Positions 16,061-25,394 of a stretch of 49,061 nt of DNA are shown in pieces. The stretch is from Treponema sp. (GTDB taxonomy: Bacteria; Spirochaetota; Spirochaetia; Treponematales; Treponemataceae). The stretch's first letter is position 1. Each line of letters starts with the position of its first letter. The stretch lies in contig JAFZYR010000033.1 of the NCBI GenBank assembly GCA_017616165.1, positions 1-49,061 of the forward strand, written 5' to 3'. The notes below the pieces were generated by a model. That model was given only the letters and a program-made list of their open reading frames with translations, was not told the DNA's origin and ran no database searches. A program made the translations under genes and the position numbers.

Positions 16061-17605
16061 ATGAATGTTAAAAAACTTTTTTGTGTTTTGTTTGCAGTTG
16101 TTATGGCTGTAAGTTCTTTGTCTGCGCTTTCTGTAGAAATTGATCTGGGCTACGAGGGAGGACTTCGTGAGCCTGATGTAAAAAAGCGCCGTGATGATGA
16201 TTACGCCGGTGTTATCATTAAGACAAATGTAGAGGACGCAGTTATTTATATTGACGGGCATTCTGTAGGTCAGTCGCCTTTTGCAACTGTAGAGCTTTCG
16301 GCCAGATACTATGACCTTGAAATCCGAAAGGCGGGTTATGACACACTCAAGTGCCGCATTCATCCAAAAAAATATTATACCTACACCTATAATTTTGTTT
16401 TGATAAAAACCTGCGGATACCTCAATGTTAGAGGTGCACCGGATGGAGCTTCCATTTATGTAGACGGCTCAAGTCATTCTTCGTTCCCTATTGAAGTAGA
16501 CCCGGGCAATCATACAGTAAAGGTACGCAAGTTTGGTTATGATGATTTTGTAAAGGATGTTTATGTTGCAAATCATAAAACCGTTGCAGTAGACATTTCC
16601 ATGAAGGTTTCTCCTTTCAGTATAAGCAGATTCAAGGTTTCAAAGGACACAATTAATCCCGACTACAGCTCTACCATTGGAAAAACCGAATTTTCATTCT
16701 ATGTTACAAATACAGGCTCTGCCATTTTGAGTGTAAGCGACCGCTACGGAAACGTTGTGTGGGATCACCGCTATACAAGCTTTAGCACCTGGGAGCAGAG
16801 CATTACCTGGAACGGAACAGGCTCTGGCGGAGAACGTCTGCCGGATGGAATCTACACTGTAAAATTGACAAGCTACGAAAATGAATTTACAGGAAAGGTA
16901 AAGATTGACCGAAGCCTTTCTTATCCTCTGGAAGCCTATACAACCTCTGGAAGCGGTATTGGTACCATGCCTTTTGCCTTTGCCAGCCAGGTAGACTATG
17001 TAAAGCTTTTTGCAGATTTTGGTCCTGTTCTTAATGCAGTAGACAATAAGGCAAGCCTTACTGCACTTCCTTTGACTGTCGGTATGGTTATTGATTTTGC
17101 AAATCACTTTGAACTTGCAGGCTCTGTTGGTCCGAACATCTGTACCGGCAATTCCGGCAATGAAACTACCGTAAAGGGTGGTGTAAGCTTTAAGGGAAGC
17201 GGTGCTGCAAGAATTACAAGCGGACTTTCAGTTAATTTTGCAGGCTTTGCAAGCTATAACTATGACCTGCTTAATGACACAGGCTTTGCAGTCGGACTTT
17301 CTACCGGACTCGAAACCTCTGCCTTCTATGCAGGTGCTACTGGTGAATACATCTTTACAGGGGCGGGTAAGGAAGATGCTTACAAATATGGAGCAGCTCT
17401 TTCCTTTACTCCTTCAAGAACCTTTAAGCTTAGCGGTTGGGGTGCTATACGCAACAACACAAGCTTTGAAGCCGGTATAGAATTTGTTACAATGCCTGCC
17501 AACAGCTCTGTATGTATTGATGCAAAGGCCTGGATGGAAAGCGGCATTACAAGTCAGAAAAATGTTACGATTAACGGCAAAATCGGGTTGTCATATTTGT
17601 TCTGA
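16061..17605 (+). CDS. PEGA-domain outer-membrane-type protein
   Basis: I take the ATG at 16061, which starts a clean signal peptide (MNVKKLFCVLFAVVMAVSSL); a GTG 6 bases earlier is also possible. Two PEGA domains follow at about 50-115 and 118-185 (AVIYIDGHSVGQSPFATVEL; GYLNVRGAPDGASIYVDGSS), then an Ig-like FlgD/FlgL-type segment (NGTGSGGERLPDGIYTVKLT). The C-terminal ~220 residues have alternating aromatic/Gly strands and end in KIGLSYLF, as in outer-membrane beta-barrels. PEGA domains occur in surface proteins and are thought to mediate envelope contacts. It lies 8 bases after radC and 17 bases before the protease gene. Confidence 0.85.
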   Translation: MNVKKLFCVLFAVVMAVSSLSALSVEIDLGYEGGLREPDVKKRRDDDYAGVIIKTNVEDAVIYIDGHSVGQSPFATVELSARYYDLEIRKAGYDTLKCRIHPKKYYTYTYNFVLIKTCGYLNVRGAPDGASIYVDGSSHSSFPIEVDPGNHTVKVRKFGYDDFVKDVYVANHKTVAVDISMKVSPFSISRFKVSKDTINPDYSSTIGKTEFSFYVTNTGSAILSVSDRYGNVVWDHRYTSFSTWEQSITWNGTGSGGERLPDGIYTVKLTSYENEFTGKVKIDRSLSYPLEAYTTSGSGIGTMPFAFASQVDYVKLFADFGPVLNAVDNKASLTALPLTVGMVIDFANHFELAGSVGPNICTGNSGNETTVKGGVSFKGSGAARITSGLSVNFAGFASYNYDLLNDTGFAVGLSTGLETSAFYAGATGEYIFTGAGKEDAYKYGAALSFTPSRTFKLSGWGAIRNNTSFEAGIEFVTMPANSSVCIDAKAWMESGITSQKNVTINGKIGLSYLF

Positions 17606-17622
17606 TTTATTAAATTTATAGT

Positions 17623-18852
17623 ATGAAGCTTTATACAAAAGGACAGGTTGTCAGACGCATTTGCTATGGAGCGCTGGCAGCCTTTACATTAACCGCAGTT
17701 GTTTTCTTTAATCTTGGAAAAAACTCTGCAAAAAAGACTAACTCATCACAAGGTGAGCAGAATGCTGTGGAGCAGAGGCTTGTACTTAACGAGCCTGTTT
17801 CTTCTGTTTCTGACGCCGACGAGATTATAATTCCTGTTGCCTCTAATTCGGTAACTTATTCTCAGGATGAAAACGAAAACATTTATGTTTACAAGAACTT
17901 TAACGAGGCTGTAGTAAACATCAATACAAAGGTAATTGAATACTCGTGGATGTGGGATGCTTATCAGACCGACGGTGGCAGCGGAAGCGGTTCCATTATT
18001 GACCAGCGCGGTTATATTCTTACAAACGTTCATGTAATTTCCGGGGCCTCTAAGATTTATGTTTCGCTTTATGACGGCTCGCAGTATGAAGCAAGCGTTA
18101 TTGGCGAAGATCTGGACAGCGACCTTGCTGTTATAAAAATTGATCCGCCGGCAGGTGTTACCTTAAAAACAATTCCTTTCGGTGATTCTACAAAGCTTGT
18201 TGTAGGTCAGAAGGTAATTGCAATAGGAAACCCTTTTGGTATGGAACGAACAATGACTACAGGTATTGTTTCCGGTCTTGGCCGTCCTATCCAGAACTCT
18301 AATAACCGCATTATCCGCAATATGATCCAGACCGATGCGGCAATCAATCCGGGTAACTCCGGTGGTCCTCTTTTGGATACAACCGGTAAAATGATCGGCA
18401 TAAACACAATGATTATGTCTTCTTCGGGCTCTTCTTCCGGGGTTGGCTTTGCGGTTCCAAGTGAAATTGCCGTTCGTGTTGTAAGCGACCTTATTAAATA
18501 TGGAAAGGTTCAGCGCGGTGTAATTGATATAAGTATTGTTCAATTGACCTCGCGAATTGCTCAATATGCGGGACTTGATATTTCAACCGGTATGCTTGTT
18601 TCCGAGGTAGAAGCCGGCAGTAATGCAGAAAAGGCCGGACTTAAAGGCGGAACAAAGGCTGTTTACTACGGAAGCCGCAACAGCATTCTTTATCTTGGCG
18701 GCGACATTATTACTAAGATTGACGGAATTGCAATTACTTCGCTTGCCGAATATTATTCTGCGCTCGAAAGCAAAAAGCCTGGTGACGTTGTAAGCGTGGT
18801 TGTTCATAGAAACAAGAAGGATGTAACCTTAAAGATTACGCTGTCGGAGTAA
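17623..18852 (+). CDS. htrA: HtrA/DegP-family periplasmic serine protease
   Basis: The 409-residue product has an uncleaved-looking N-terminal membrane helix (about 12-31). The trypsin-like domain carries the full triad H137 (ILTNVHVIS), D167 (DLDSDLAVIKID) and S246 (INPGNSGGPLLD), and a single PDZ domain covers about 305-405 (VSEVEAGSNAEKAGLKGG). HtrA proteases degrade misfolded envelope proteins. One PDZ with an N-terminal anchor matches the DegS/HtrA membrane type rather than soluble two-PDZ DegP. No ribosome binding site is obvious before the ATG. It follows an outer-membrane-protein gene, a sensible partner. Confidence 0.93.
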   Translation: MKLYTKGQVVRRICYGALAAFTLTAVVFFNLGKNSAKKTNSSQGEQNAVEQRLVLNEPVSSVSDADEIIIPVASNSVTYSQDENENIYVYKNFNEAVVNINTKVIEYSWMWDAYQTDGGSGSGSIIDQRGYILTNVHVISGASKIYVSLYDGSQYEASVIGEDLDSDLAVIKIDPPAGVTLKTIPFGDSTKLVVGQKVIAIGNPFGMERTMTTGIVSGLGRPIQNSNNRIIRNMIQTDAAINPGNSGGPLLDTTGKMIGINTMIMSSSGSSSGVGFAVPSEIAVRVVSDLIKYGKVQRGVIDISIVQLTSRIAQYAGLDISTGMLVSEVEAGSNAEKAGLKGGTKAVYYGSRNSILYLGGDIITKIDGIAITSLAEYYSALESKKPGDVVSVVVHRNKKDVTLKITLSE

Positions 18853-18861
18853 AAAGCCTTT

Positions 18862-20859
18862 ATGCGTGAGTTCAAGGTTGTTTCACCGTTTGAGCCAAGC
18901 GGAGACCAGGGGCAGGCTATTGATAAGCTTAGCGAAGGCTTTCTGCGCGGCGACAAGTTTCAGACTCTTAAGGGTGTTACTGGTTCGGGTAAAACCTTTA
19001 CCATGGCCAAAATTATAGAAAAGGTGCAGCGGCCAACCCTTATTATTTCTCACAATAAAACTCTTAGTGCCCAGCTTTACCGCGAGTTCAAATCATTTTT
19101 TCCTGACAATGCAGTTGAATATTTTGTTTCTTACTATGACTATTACCAGCCGGAGGCCTACGTTGCGGCTCGTGACCTTTATATAGAAAAAGACTGCGAT
19201 ATAAACCGCGAAATTGACCAGCTTAGGCTTAAGGCAACCTACAGCCTTATGGAGAGGCGCGACGTAATTGTTGTTGCTACTGTTTCGTGCATTTACGGTC
19301 TTGGTATGCCTGATGTTTATAAGGGAATGCGCGTGCACGTAGAAGTAGGGCAGACGCTTGACGTTAAAAAGTTTGCAGCACAGCTGGCTCAGCTTCAGTA
19401 CAACAGAAACGACGACATTCTTGAACGCGGTAACTTCCGCATAAAGGGCGATGTAATAGAAGTATTCCCTCCTTACATGGAAACAGACGAAGGCTACCGC
19501 ATAGAGCTTGACTGGGAAGAGGTTGTTCGTATAAGGCGTATAAATGTCCTTGACCACAGTGTAACCGGTGAGCTTGATGAAACTGTAATTTATCCGGCCA
19601 AGCACTTTGTTGCAAGCCGCGACCAGTTGCTTAGCGCCACAGACCGCATTCAGGCAGAAATGGAAGAACGTGTAGAAGAGCTTCGAGCTGCCGGCAAAAT
19701 GATAGAAGCAGAACGACTTAAAACCCGTACAACCTACGATATAGAAATGCTCAAGGAAATGGGAACCTGCCCTGGTATAGAAAATTATTCGGGTCCGATC
19801 AGCGGGCGCGAAAGGGGAGAGCCTCCTGCAACCTTACTGCATTATTTTCCTGATGATTTTTTGTGCATGATTGACGAGGCGCATGTAACAGTCCCTCAGG
19901 TTGGCGCGATGTACGAGGGTGACCGCAGCCGCAAGCAGAATCTTGTAGATTTTGGCTTCCGTTTGCCAAGTGCCTTTGATAACCGCCCGCTCAAAAAGGC
20001 CGAGTTCGACGCCAAGATGAATCAGATTATTTATGTAACTGCAACTCCGCGTCCCGAAGAAGTAAAGCAGAGTACGCAGGTTGTAGAACAGCTTATCCGC
20101 CCGACAGGCTTGCTGGATCCTATAGTAGAAATCCGTCCGAGCGAAGGCCAGATGGAAGATATTTACAAGGAAGTACGCGAACGCATAGACCGCAAGGAAC
20201 GAAGCCTTATTCTGACCTTGACCAAAAAGATGGCCGAAGACCTTACAGACTATCTTACGGGGCTTAGTCTTAAGGTAAAATACATTCACTCAGAGATAGA
20301 CACCTTTGAACGCGTAGAAATATTAAAGAGTCTTCGCACCGGCGAAATTGATGTCCTCATTGGAATTAACCTGCTGCGAGAAGGAATTGACCTGCCGGAG
20401 GTTAGCTTTATTGCAATCCTTGATGCCGACAAGATTGGATTTTTGCGCAGTGAAACTTCCCTAATTCAGATAATTGGTCGTGCTGCCCGTAACTCCGAAG
20501 GTAAGGTTGTTATGTATGCAGACCACATGAGTCCTGCAATGGAAGCCGCTGTAAAAGAAACCAAGCACCGCCGCGAGGTTCAGGAAGCTTACAACAAGGA
20601 ACACGGCATTACGCCTACAACAATCAAAAAGGCTGTAGAGGACCTCCTTGTTCACGAAAAGCAGGATGCCCAGGCAGAAGCCATAATGGACTTGGAAGTG
20701 CTCAAGCAGGGTGTAAACCTGTTCCGCCCGGCCGACCGCAAAAAGCTTATCAAACGCCTTACTCAGGAAATGTCTGCCTGTGCCGAACGCATGGAATACG
20801 AGCAGGCCGCAGTATATCGTGACCAGATTAGAGAAATCGAAGCGCAATACGGAAAATAA
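18862..20859 (+). CDS. uvrB: UvrABC system protein B
   Basis: The 665-residue damage-recognition helicase of nucleotide excision repair. Walker A is GVTGSGKTFTMA (about 38-49), the beta-hairpin region includes YYDYYQPEAYVA, Walker B is the MIDEAHVTVPQ segment, and helicase motif VI is QIIGRAARNSEGKV. The C-terminal UVR motif that binds UvrC is present (EMSACAERMEYEQAAVYRD). Length is normal. It starts 9 bases after the htrA stop with a weak ribosome binding site. uvrA and uvrC are not in the window. It converges on the GGDEF gene with only 3 bases between stops. Confidence 0.98.
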   Translation: MREFKVVSPFEPSGDQGQAIDKLSEGFLRGDKFQTLKGVTGSGKTFTMAKIIEKVQRPTLIISHNKTLSAQLYREFKSFFPDNAVEYFVSYYDYYQPEAYVAARDLYIEKDCDINREIDQLRLKATYSLMERRDVIVVATVSCIYGLGMPDVYKGMRVHVEVGQTLDVKKFAAQLAQLQYNRNDDILERGNFRIKGDVIEVFPPYMETDEGYRIELDWEEVVRIRRINVLDHSVTGELDETVIYPAKHFVASRDQLLSATDRIQAEMEERVEELRAAGKMIEAERLKTRTTYDIEMLKEMGTCPGIENYSGPISGRERGEPPATLLHYFPDDFLCMIDEAHVTVPQVGAMYEGDRSRKQNLVDFGFRLPSAFDNRPLKKAEFDAKMNQIIYVTATPRPEEVKQSTQVVEQLIRPTGLLDPIVEIRPSEGQMEDIYKEVRERIDRKERSLILTLTKKMAEDLTDYLTGLSLKVKYIHSEIDTFERVEILKSLRTGEIDVLIGINLLREGIDLPEVSFIAILDADKIGFLRSETSLIQIIGRAARNSEGKVVMYADHMSPAMEAAVKETKHRREVQEAYNKEHGITPTTIKKAVEDLLVHEKQDAQAEAIMDLEVLKQGVNLFRPADRKKLIKRLTQEMSACAERMEYEQAAVYRDQIREIEAQYGK

Positions 20860-20862
20860 GTG

Positions 20863-21972
20863 TTAGTCAAAGCTGCCGATAATTTTATTCTTACCAGACC
20901 CTTTTGCCTCATACAGATTCTGGTCTGCCTTGCTTATAAGGACGTGTAAATCCTTGGAATTGCTTACATAGCCTCTTGTGTAGCCGCCGCTAAAGTGGAA
21001 TTCATTTTTGATGGCGGCTTCGCAGGCTTTAATTTTTTTAAGGAATTCTTCTTCGGAAATTTCCGGCAGTACAAGAAGGTATTCGTCGCCGCCGTAACGG
21101 TAGCAGTATTTTTTTCCAAAATTTTCCTGGAGAATAGTGGCATATTGCTTAAGGACTATATCTCCAAACTGATGGCCCTTTGTATCATTAAAGCTTTTAA
21201 AATCATCAAGATCGGTTACCATAATAATAAAGTTGGAATTAAGGCTCGGATTTTTAGGATTTTCAAAGTCCATGTTAAGGGCGTTGCGGTTTTTAAGCCC
21301 GGTCAAAAAATCATAGCGTGAAGCATTACGCAGTTTATCTGCAAGCTCTCGGTTTACTACATTGTTTTCGGCAACCTTAAGGTACTGGTCATAGCGTACA
21401 ACATTTACCAGAATAAAGAAAACCATGATGATAGGGTAGTTTATTTGTGTAGCGCTGGAAACGCCCACCGTAATGTGCATGAGATAGTAAAAAAACGAAA
21501 AAGGAATAATTATAAGAAGAATTGCCAGATACGGTTTAATCATAAACAGGCAGGAAACAAAAAGCATGATGGTAATAAAAACAAGAATCTGTTCATGCTT
21601 TATATAATCGTCTATAGAAATAAAGTTTGCAAAAACCAGAAGCGCAATAACAAAAAACAGAATGCTCAAATCAAGCCAGACACGTGAAAAAGGCTTTTTT
21701 GTCCGCTTGTGATAAACGGCATAGGCAAAAAGCTGGGCAGCCGCAAGAAAAAGTCCCAGATAAAGGGTGCGGTGATAAAGCAACCAGCTTGCAGGATCCT
21801 GGCCTTCTTTGAAGGTATAAAAAAACGTATTTACAAAGGCAAACAGTTCAACAAGCATTACGAGAAATGAGCCAGGAATTGCAATACTAAGATTTGCATT
21901 GTCCAGAAAGTACTGAATTTCCGGATGCAGTTTTTCGAGACCTAAAAGCTTTTTAATTGATTTAAAAGCCAT
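20863..21972 (-). CDS. Membrane diguanylate cyclase (GGDEF)
   Basis: The 369-residue product has an N-terminal membrane part with about six helices (residues 30-195, for example LVMLVELFAFVNTFFYTF and VFITIMLFVSCLFMIKPYLA). A GGDEF domain at about 215-365 carries the active-site motif GGDEY at 294-298, preceded by DFLTGLKNRNALN. GGDEF enzymes make c-di-GMP from two GTP; the Phe-to-Tyr change is tolerated in active members. The inhibitory RxxD site normally found just upstream is not present (FGKK in its place), so product inhibition may be absent. A GGGGAGTAGC site precedes the ATG. It may supply the ligand for the PilZ protein at 3310-4200. Confidence 0.92.
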   Translation of the reverse strand: MAFKSIKKLLGLEKLHPEIQYFLDNANLSIAIPGSFLVMLVELFAFVNTFFYTFKEGQDPASWLLYHRTLYLGLFLAAAQLFAYAVYHKRTKKPFSRVWLDLSILFFVIALLVFANFISIDDYIKHEQILVFITIMLFVSCLFMIKPYLAILLIIIPFSFFYYLMHITVGVSSATQINYPIIMVFFILVNVVRYDQYLKVAENNVVNRELADKLRNASRYDFLTGLKNRNALNMDFENPKNPSLNSNFIIMVTDLDDFKSFNDTKGHQFGDIVLKQYATILQENFGKKYCYRYGGDEYLLVLPEISEEEFLKKIKACEAAIKNEFHFSGGYTRGYVSNSKDLHVLISKADQNLYEAKGSGKNKIIGSFD

Positions 21973-22123
21973 GCTACTCCCCTGATAATTAGAATTTACT
22001 CTATGTTTGGGCAGGTGTCAATAACTTGCTAGCCCATTGACTTTTTTTCCGATTTCCTATATATTTTCTAAACTATCTATCTATTGTTGGGAAATTTGTT
22101 TTAATATAAGGAAGGATACGAAA

Positions 22124-22348
22124 ATGTCTAGATGTTGTGATATCTGTGGAAAGGGCGTAATGTCAGGTAACAAGGTTAGTAAATCTATGAATCATACACG
22201 CAGAACATGGAGACCAAATCTTCTTAAGATTAAGGCTCAGTTCGGTGGTACATCAAGAACTATCAATATCTGTACAAGATGTCTTAAGGCTGGTTTTGTA
22301 GACAAGAAGGTTAGAGTTCCAAAGGCAGAAGCTGTTGCCCAGAACTAA
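22124..22348 (+). CDS. rpmB: 50S ribosomal protein bL28
   Basis: The 74-residue product begins MSRCCDICGKGVMSGNKVSK and includes HTRRTWRPNL and NICTRCLKAG. The two CxxC pairs show that it is the zinc-binding (C+) form. I take the ATG at 22124, after AAGGAAGG (22109-22116), rather than an upstream extension into the leader. It is a single-gene unit with its own terminator. Confidence 0.96.
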   Translation: MSRCCDICGKGVMSGNKVSKSMNHTRRTWRPNLLKIKAQFGGTSRTINICTRCLKAGFVDKKVRVPKAEAVAQN

Positions 22349-22367
22349 TTAGTTGCAAAACTTTGTG

Positions 22368-22397
22368 GAAAGTCGCTCTTGATGGGCGGCTTTTTTT
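22368..22397 (+). terminator. Rho-independent terminator after rpmB
   Basis: AAAGTCGCTC (about 22369-22378) pairs, with two G-T pairs, with GGGCGGCTTT and runs into a seven-T tract at 22391-22397. Confidence 0.85.
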
Positions 22398-22433
22398 ATT
22401 TGTGTCAGACCGCTGGCGGCAGGGAGGCATCGG

Positions 22434-23321
22434 ATGAAACTTTTATTACTTGGAACCGGTACAAGTCATGGAATACCTGTAATAGGCTGCGACTGTGCAG
22501 TTTGTAATTCCACTGATAAGCGTGACAAACGTTACAGGTCTGCTGCCTTTTTTACCAGCGACCAGGGAAGTCAGATTCTTATAGATGTTGGCCCAGACTT
22601 TAGAATGCAGGCTCTTGAGCATAAAATCAAAAAGCTTGATGCTGTTTTTCTTACTCACAGTCATGCCGATCATCTTCACGGCCTTGATGATTTAAGGGTT
22701 TTTAGCTGCGAAATGTACAAAAAGCCTGAAAATCCTCGGTCCCTTGCACAATATAATGCTCCGGCAATTCCGGTTTATACAAATGCTTCTACAATCAAAG
22801 ATTTAATCAACCGTTTCGGCTATTTTTTTATTCCTCCAAAGGAAGGCGGCGGCCATGCAAAGGTTGAACTTAAAGAAGCTTCTGAACCATTTATAATAGA
22901 TGATGTTTGTATAACTCCAATTCCTATGATGCACGGTCATCTTGAAACTGTTGGCTGGCTTTTTACAAAAACGTATGCAAATGGCTGTAAAAAATCAATT
23001 GCCTATCTTACAGACTGCAGCTATATAAGTGACCAGTCTATTGAACTTTTGCGCAAGGCTGCAGGAATAGAAGAGGGCGGTGTAATAGAAGAATGTGTTA
23101 TTGACGGACTAAGGGTACAAAAGCATTCAACCCATTTTAGTGTTATTGAAGCCATGGAGGCTGCCAATAAAATTGGTGTAAACAATATGTGGGTAACACA
23201 CCTTACTCACAATTCAAGTCATGTAGAATATCAGGCTTATATGAAAGAGCATAAGGCCCAGTTCCCGGGCATTAAGGGCACAGCAGCTCCTGCTTATGAC
23301 GGATTATTGCTCGAAGTCTGA
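22434..23321 (+). CDS. Metallo-beta-lactamase-fold hydrolase, PhnP-like
   Basis: The 295-residue product has the metal-binding motif THSHADHLHGLDDLR (H75, H77, D79, H80), an N-terminal GTGTSHGIPVIGCDCAVC segment with the Cys pair typical of this PhnP/YycJ-like group, and later His/Asp ligands (MHGHLE, THLTHNSSH). PhnP is a cyclic phosphodiesterase, but many relatives have other phosphodiester substrates, so the substrate here is unknown. AGGGAGG precedes the ATG. The next gene starts 42 bases downstream. Confidence 0.88.
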   Translation: MKLLLLGTGTSHGIPVIGCDCAVCNSTDKRDKRYRSAAFFTSDQGSQILIDVGPDFRMQALEHKIKKLDAVFLTHSHADHLHGLDDLRVFSCEMYKKPENPRSLAQYNAPAIPVYTNASTIKDLINRFGYFFIPPKEGGGHAKVELKEASEPFIIDDVCITPIPMMHGHLETVGWLFTKTYANGCKKSIAYLTDCSYISDQSIELLRKAAGIEEGGVIEECVIDGLRVQKHSTHFSVIEAMEAANKIGVNNMWVTHLTHNSSHVEYQAYMKEHKAQFPGIKGTAAPAYDGLLLEV

Positions 23322-23363
23322 ATTTTTTATTTTACAAATCGTAGTTTTTTTATTAAATTTAAT

Positions 23364-24827
23364 ATGATGGATGTAGATGCATCAGAAATAATAGATCATT
23401 TTTTCCTCACCTGTCAGCAGATTTTTACGCTTGATTATTTTTACAAAACAATCAAAGCAAAGGGCGTAAAAATTACAAAGGATTATGCCCGCGGTGTACT
23501 TGAAATGTCTGATATGGTTTTTGAGCTTGTAAATGATGAATACATCACAAGAAGCGGTGCGTTTATAGGCCGATGGTTCAGCTTTAAGCCGTCTGCAGAA
23601 GAAATAAAAAAGAAACATATAATTCTTGGTCACCGCTGTATGCCTTTTGTAAATCCAGAGGTTTCGCCGGACCAGCTTCATGTTTCGGACGGAAAAAACA
23701 TTATAGTTCCCAAGGCTGTATCCTTTTCCATGAATCTTGCACTCGATACCTTTGCTTTTTTTGGCGAAGGCTATGTTCTTCCATATATTTTTAATGACCA
23801 TTCAAATACCAAGATTCCTCTTTCTTCGGTGCAGTATGGCATGCCTGCCGAAATTGAGCTTACAGCCTGGCCTGTTTCAAATATTCCGGGTGGAGATAAT
23901 ATTAAGCTTGGAGACAGAATCCTTGGTCGCGTTGTAGACTGGGAATACAATGTAGTGGAGCTTTCTGTCCTGTCGTCTGATTCCTCCTCCGAAATTTCTG
24001 GTGATGATATTGAACGCGAAGAATGGTATGCCAATTTTGAAAAGGGGCTCATGGAAAACTTTGAAGCCAGCGGGCCTGCCTCTTCCATCGAACAGCAGCT
24101 TGCATTCATGTATCTGGAAAATCTTGGAGTGCTGTGTACAAAAACCTGCGGAAGTGCAGAAGAGTTTTTAAAGCATACAAAAAAAATAGGCTTTTCTCCG
24201 TACGGTGTAGAATCAAGAATCTGGTATGCAAATACGCCGGTTCCTTATGTCGGCAACTGGAACAAACAGAATCCGTCTGAGCTGCTCTTTACAAACATGA
24301 GCATGATTTTTTCTCCAGCCGTTATAGATGCCTATATCAAAACCTACATCTTTGAACAGCGCGAAAAAAAATCGCAGAAAACAATTGAAGATCTGCTCGA
24401 CGAAATTTTTCCTTCTACACTTAAGATGTCTGCGCAGGAACGAAGGCTTATATTATTGAATATAGAAAAGCGACATGATATACTTATAAAGATTTATAAT
24501 CAATTTGAAGATTATAATCTGGCTCCATTAAGGAAGAGAGTTCTTGAATTATTTTCACAGGTTAGTGAGCTTTTATGCTCTATAGGATGCTCCGGACTTA
24601 AGCTTGAAGAATTTCCTCAGCAGGAGCTTGTAATACTGGTTCAGTTATTCAGCCACATTGCAAGAATCGTAGAGGAAATGGAAAATGAATACTTAAGGGA
24701 GATTTTCCCTTTTGATGACGTAAAGCTTTCTCTGGATGGAATGGAAGAAACCTTTGAGGATATAGGAGCCTTTCTCTATAATACGCTGGATTCTCTGACG
24801 TATGATAGTATAAAAATTGTTCATTAG
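23364..24827 (+). CDS. Conserved-looking protein of unknown function, 487 aa
   Basis: I do not recognise this 487-residue product. It has no signal peptide or membrane helix and looks cytoplasmic. Residues 1-220 are mixed alpha/beta, with an OB- or barrel-like segment (GDRILGRVVDWEYNVVELSV, about 180-200). Around 250-320 is an aromatic-rich stretch (VESRIWYANTPVPYVGNWNK). The C-terminal ~150 residues are helical (QEREKK-like helices, LLDEIFPSTLKMSAQERRLI). No ribosome binding site is seen; TTTACA-17-TAAATT lies just upstream with about 4 bases to the ATG. It lies between the metallo-hydrolase and PTS EIIA genes. Confidence 0.75.
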   Translation: MMDVDASEIIDHFFLTCQQIFTLDYFYKTIKAKGVKITKDYARGVLEMSDMVFELVNDEYITRSGAFIGRWFSFKPSAEEIKKKHIILGHRCMPFVNPEVSPDQLHVSDGKNIIVPKAVSFSMNLALDTFAFFGEGYVLPYIFNDHSNTKIPLSSVQYGMPAEIELTAWPVSNIPGGDNIKLGDRILGRVVDWEYNVVELSVLSSDSSSEISGDDIEREEWYANFEKGLMENFEASGPASSIEQQLAFMYLENLGVLCTKTCGSAEEFLKHTKKIGFSPYGVESRIWYANTPVPYVGNWNKQNPSELLFTNMSMIFSPAVIDAYIKTYIFEQREKKSQKTIEDLLDEIFPSTLKMSAQERRLILLNIEKRHDILIKIYNQFEDYNLAPLRKRVLELFSQVSELLCSIGCSGLKLEEFPQQELVILVQLFSHIARIVEEMENEYLREIFPFDDVKLSLDGMEETFEDIGAFLYNTLDSLTYDSIKIVH

Positions 24828-24869
24828 CGGCTGGATGCCACCAGTAGGCTTATACAGGAGATATAAAAA

Positions 24870-25349
24870 ATGGATCTGGATTTAAATGAAAGTGTTGATC
24901 TTGCAGCTTTAATCCATCGTGGCGGTGTGTTTTTCGATGTTGAGGGCAATACCCCGGAAGAGATTTATAAAAAAATAAGTGGAATGATTCAGATTCCCGA
25001 CAGCCTTTCTGCCGAACAGATTTATAATGCTTTATGTGCACGTGAACAGGTTTTGAGCACTGCAGTTGGAAACGGAATTGCTTTGCCACATGCAAGAGCC
25101 TCTATTGTAAAAGAAGAAGCAGAGCAGAAGATTTGTGTTGTATATCTTAAAAATCCTATAGACATGCAGGCCCCTGATGAGCGCGAGGTATATGTAATGT
25201 TCGTGCTTCTTACTCAGAATTCTCAGGCACATCTTAAGGTGCTTACTGAGCTTGCAGGTCTGTTCCGTAATTTAAGATTCCGCAAGGCTCTGGAAACTCA
25301 TGCAAGCGAGGCCGAAATCTTGAGCCTTATCCGTGAGCTTGATAAATAA
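24870..25349 (+). CDS. PTS EIIA component, nitrogen/fructose type (PtsN-like)
   Basis: The 159-residue soluble product is an EIIA-fructose/Ntr domain. The phosphorylatable His is H74 in GNGIALPHARASIV, followed by KNPIDMQAPDEREVYVMFVL and LKVLTELAGLFRN, both typical. With no EIIB or EIIC gene nearby and no sugar genes, it is more likely a regulatory EIIA (PtsN type) that senses phosphotransfer state than a transporter component. A CAGGAGAT site precedes the ATG. The transketolase gene starts 46 bases later, so the two may be cotranscribed. Confidence 0.9.
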   Translation: MDLDLNESVDLAALIHRGGVFFDVEGNTPEEIYKKISGMIQIPDSLSAEQIYNALCAREQVLSTAVGNGIALPHARASIVKEEAEQKICVVYLKNPIDMQAPDEREVYVMFVLLTQNSQAHLKVLTELAGLFRNLRFRKALETHASEAEILSLIRELDK

Positions 25350-25394
25350 ACTGAATATTAATTGTAGAAAATAAATTAATTAGGAGAATATTTT

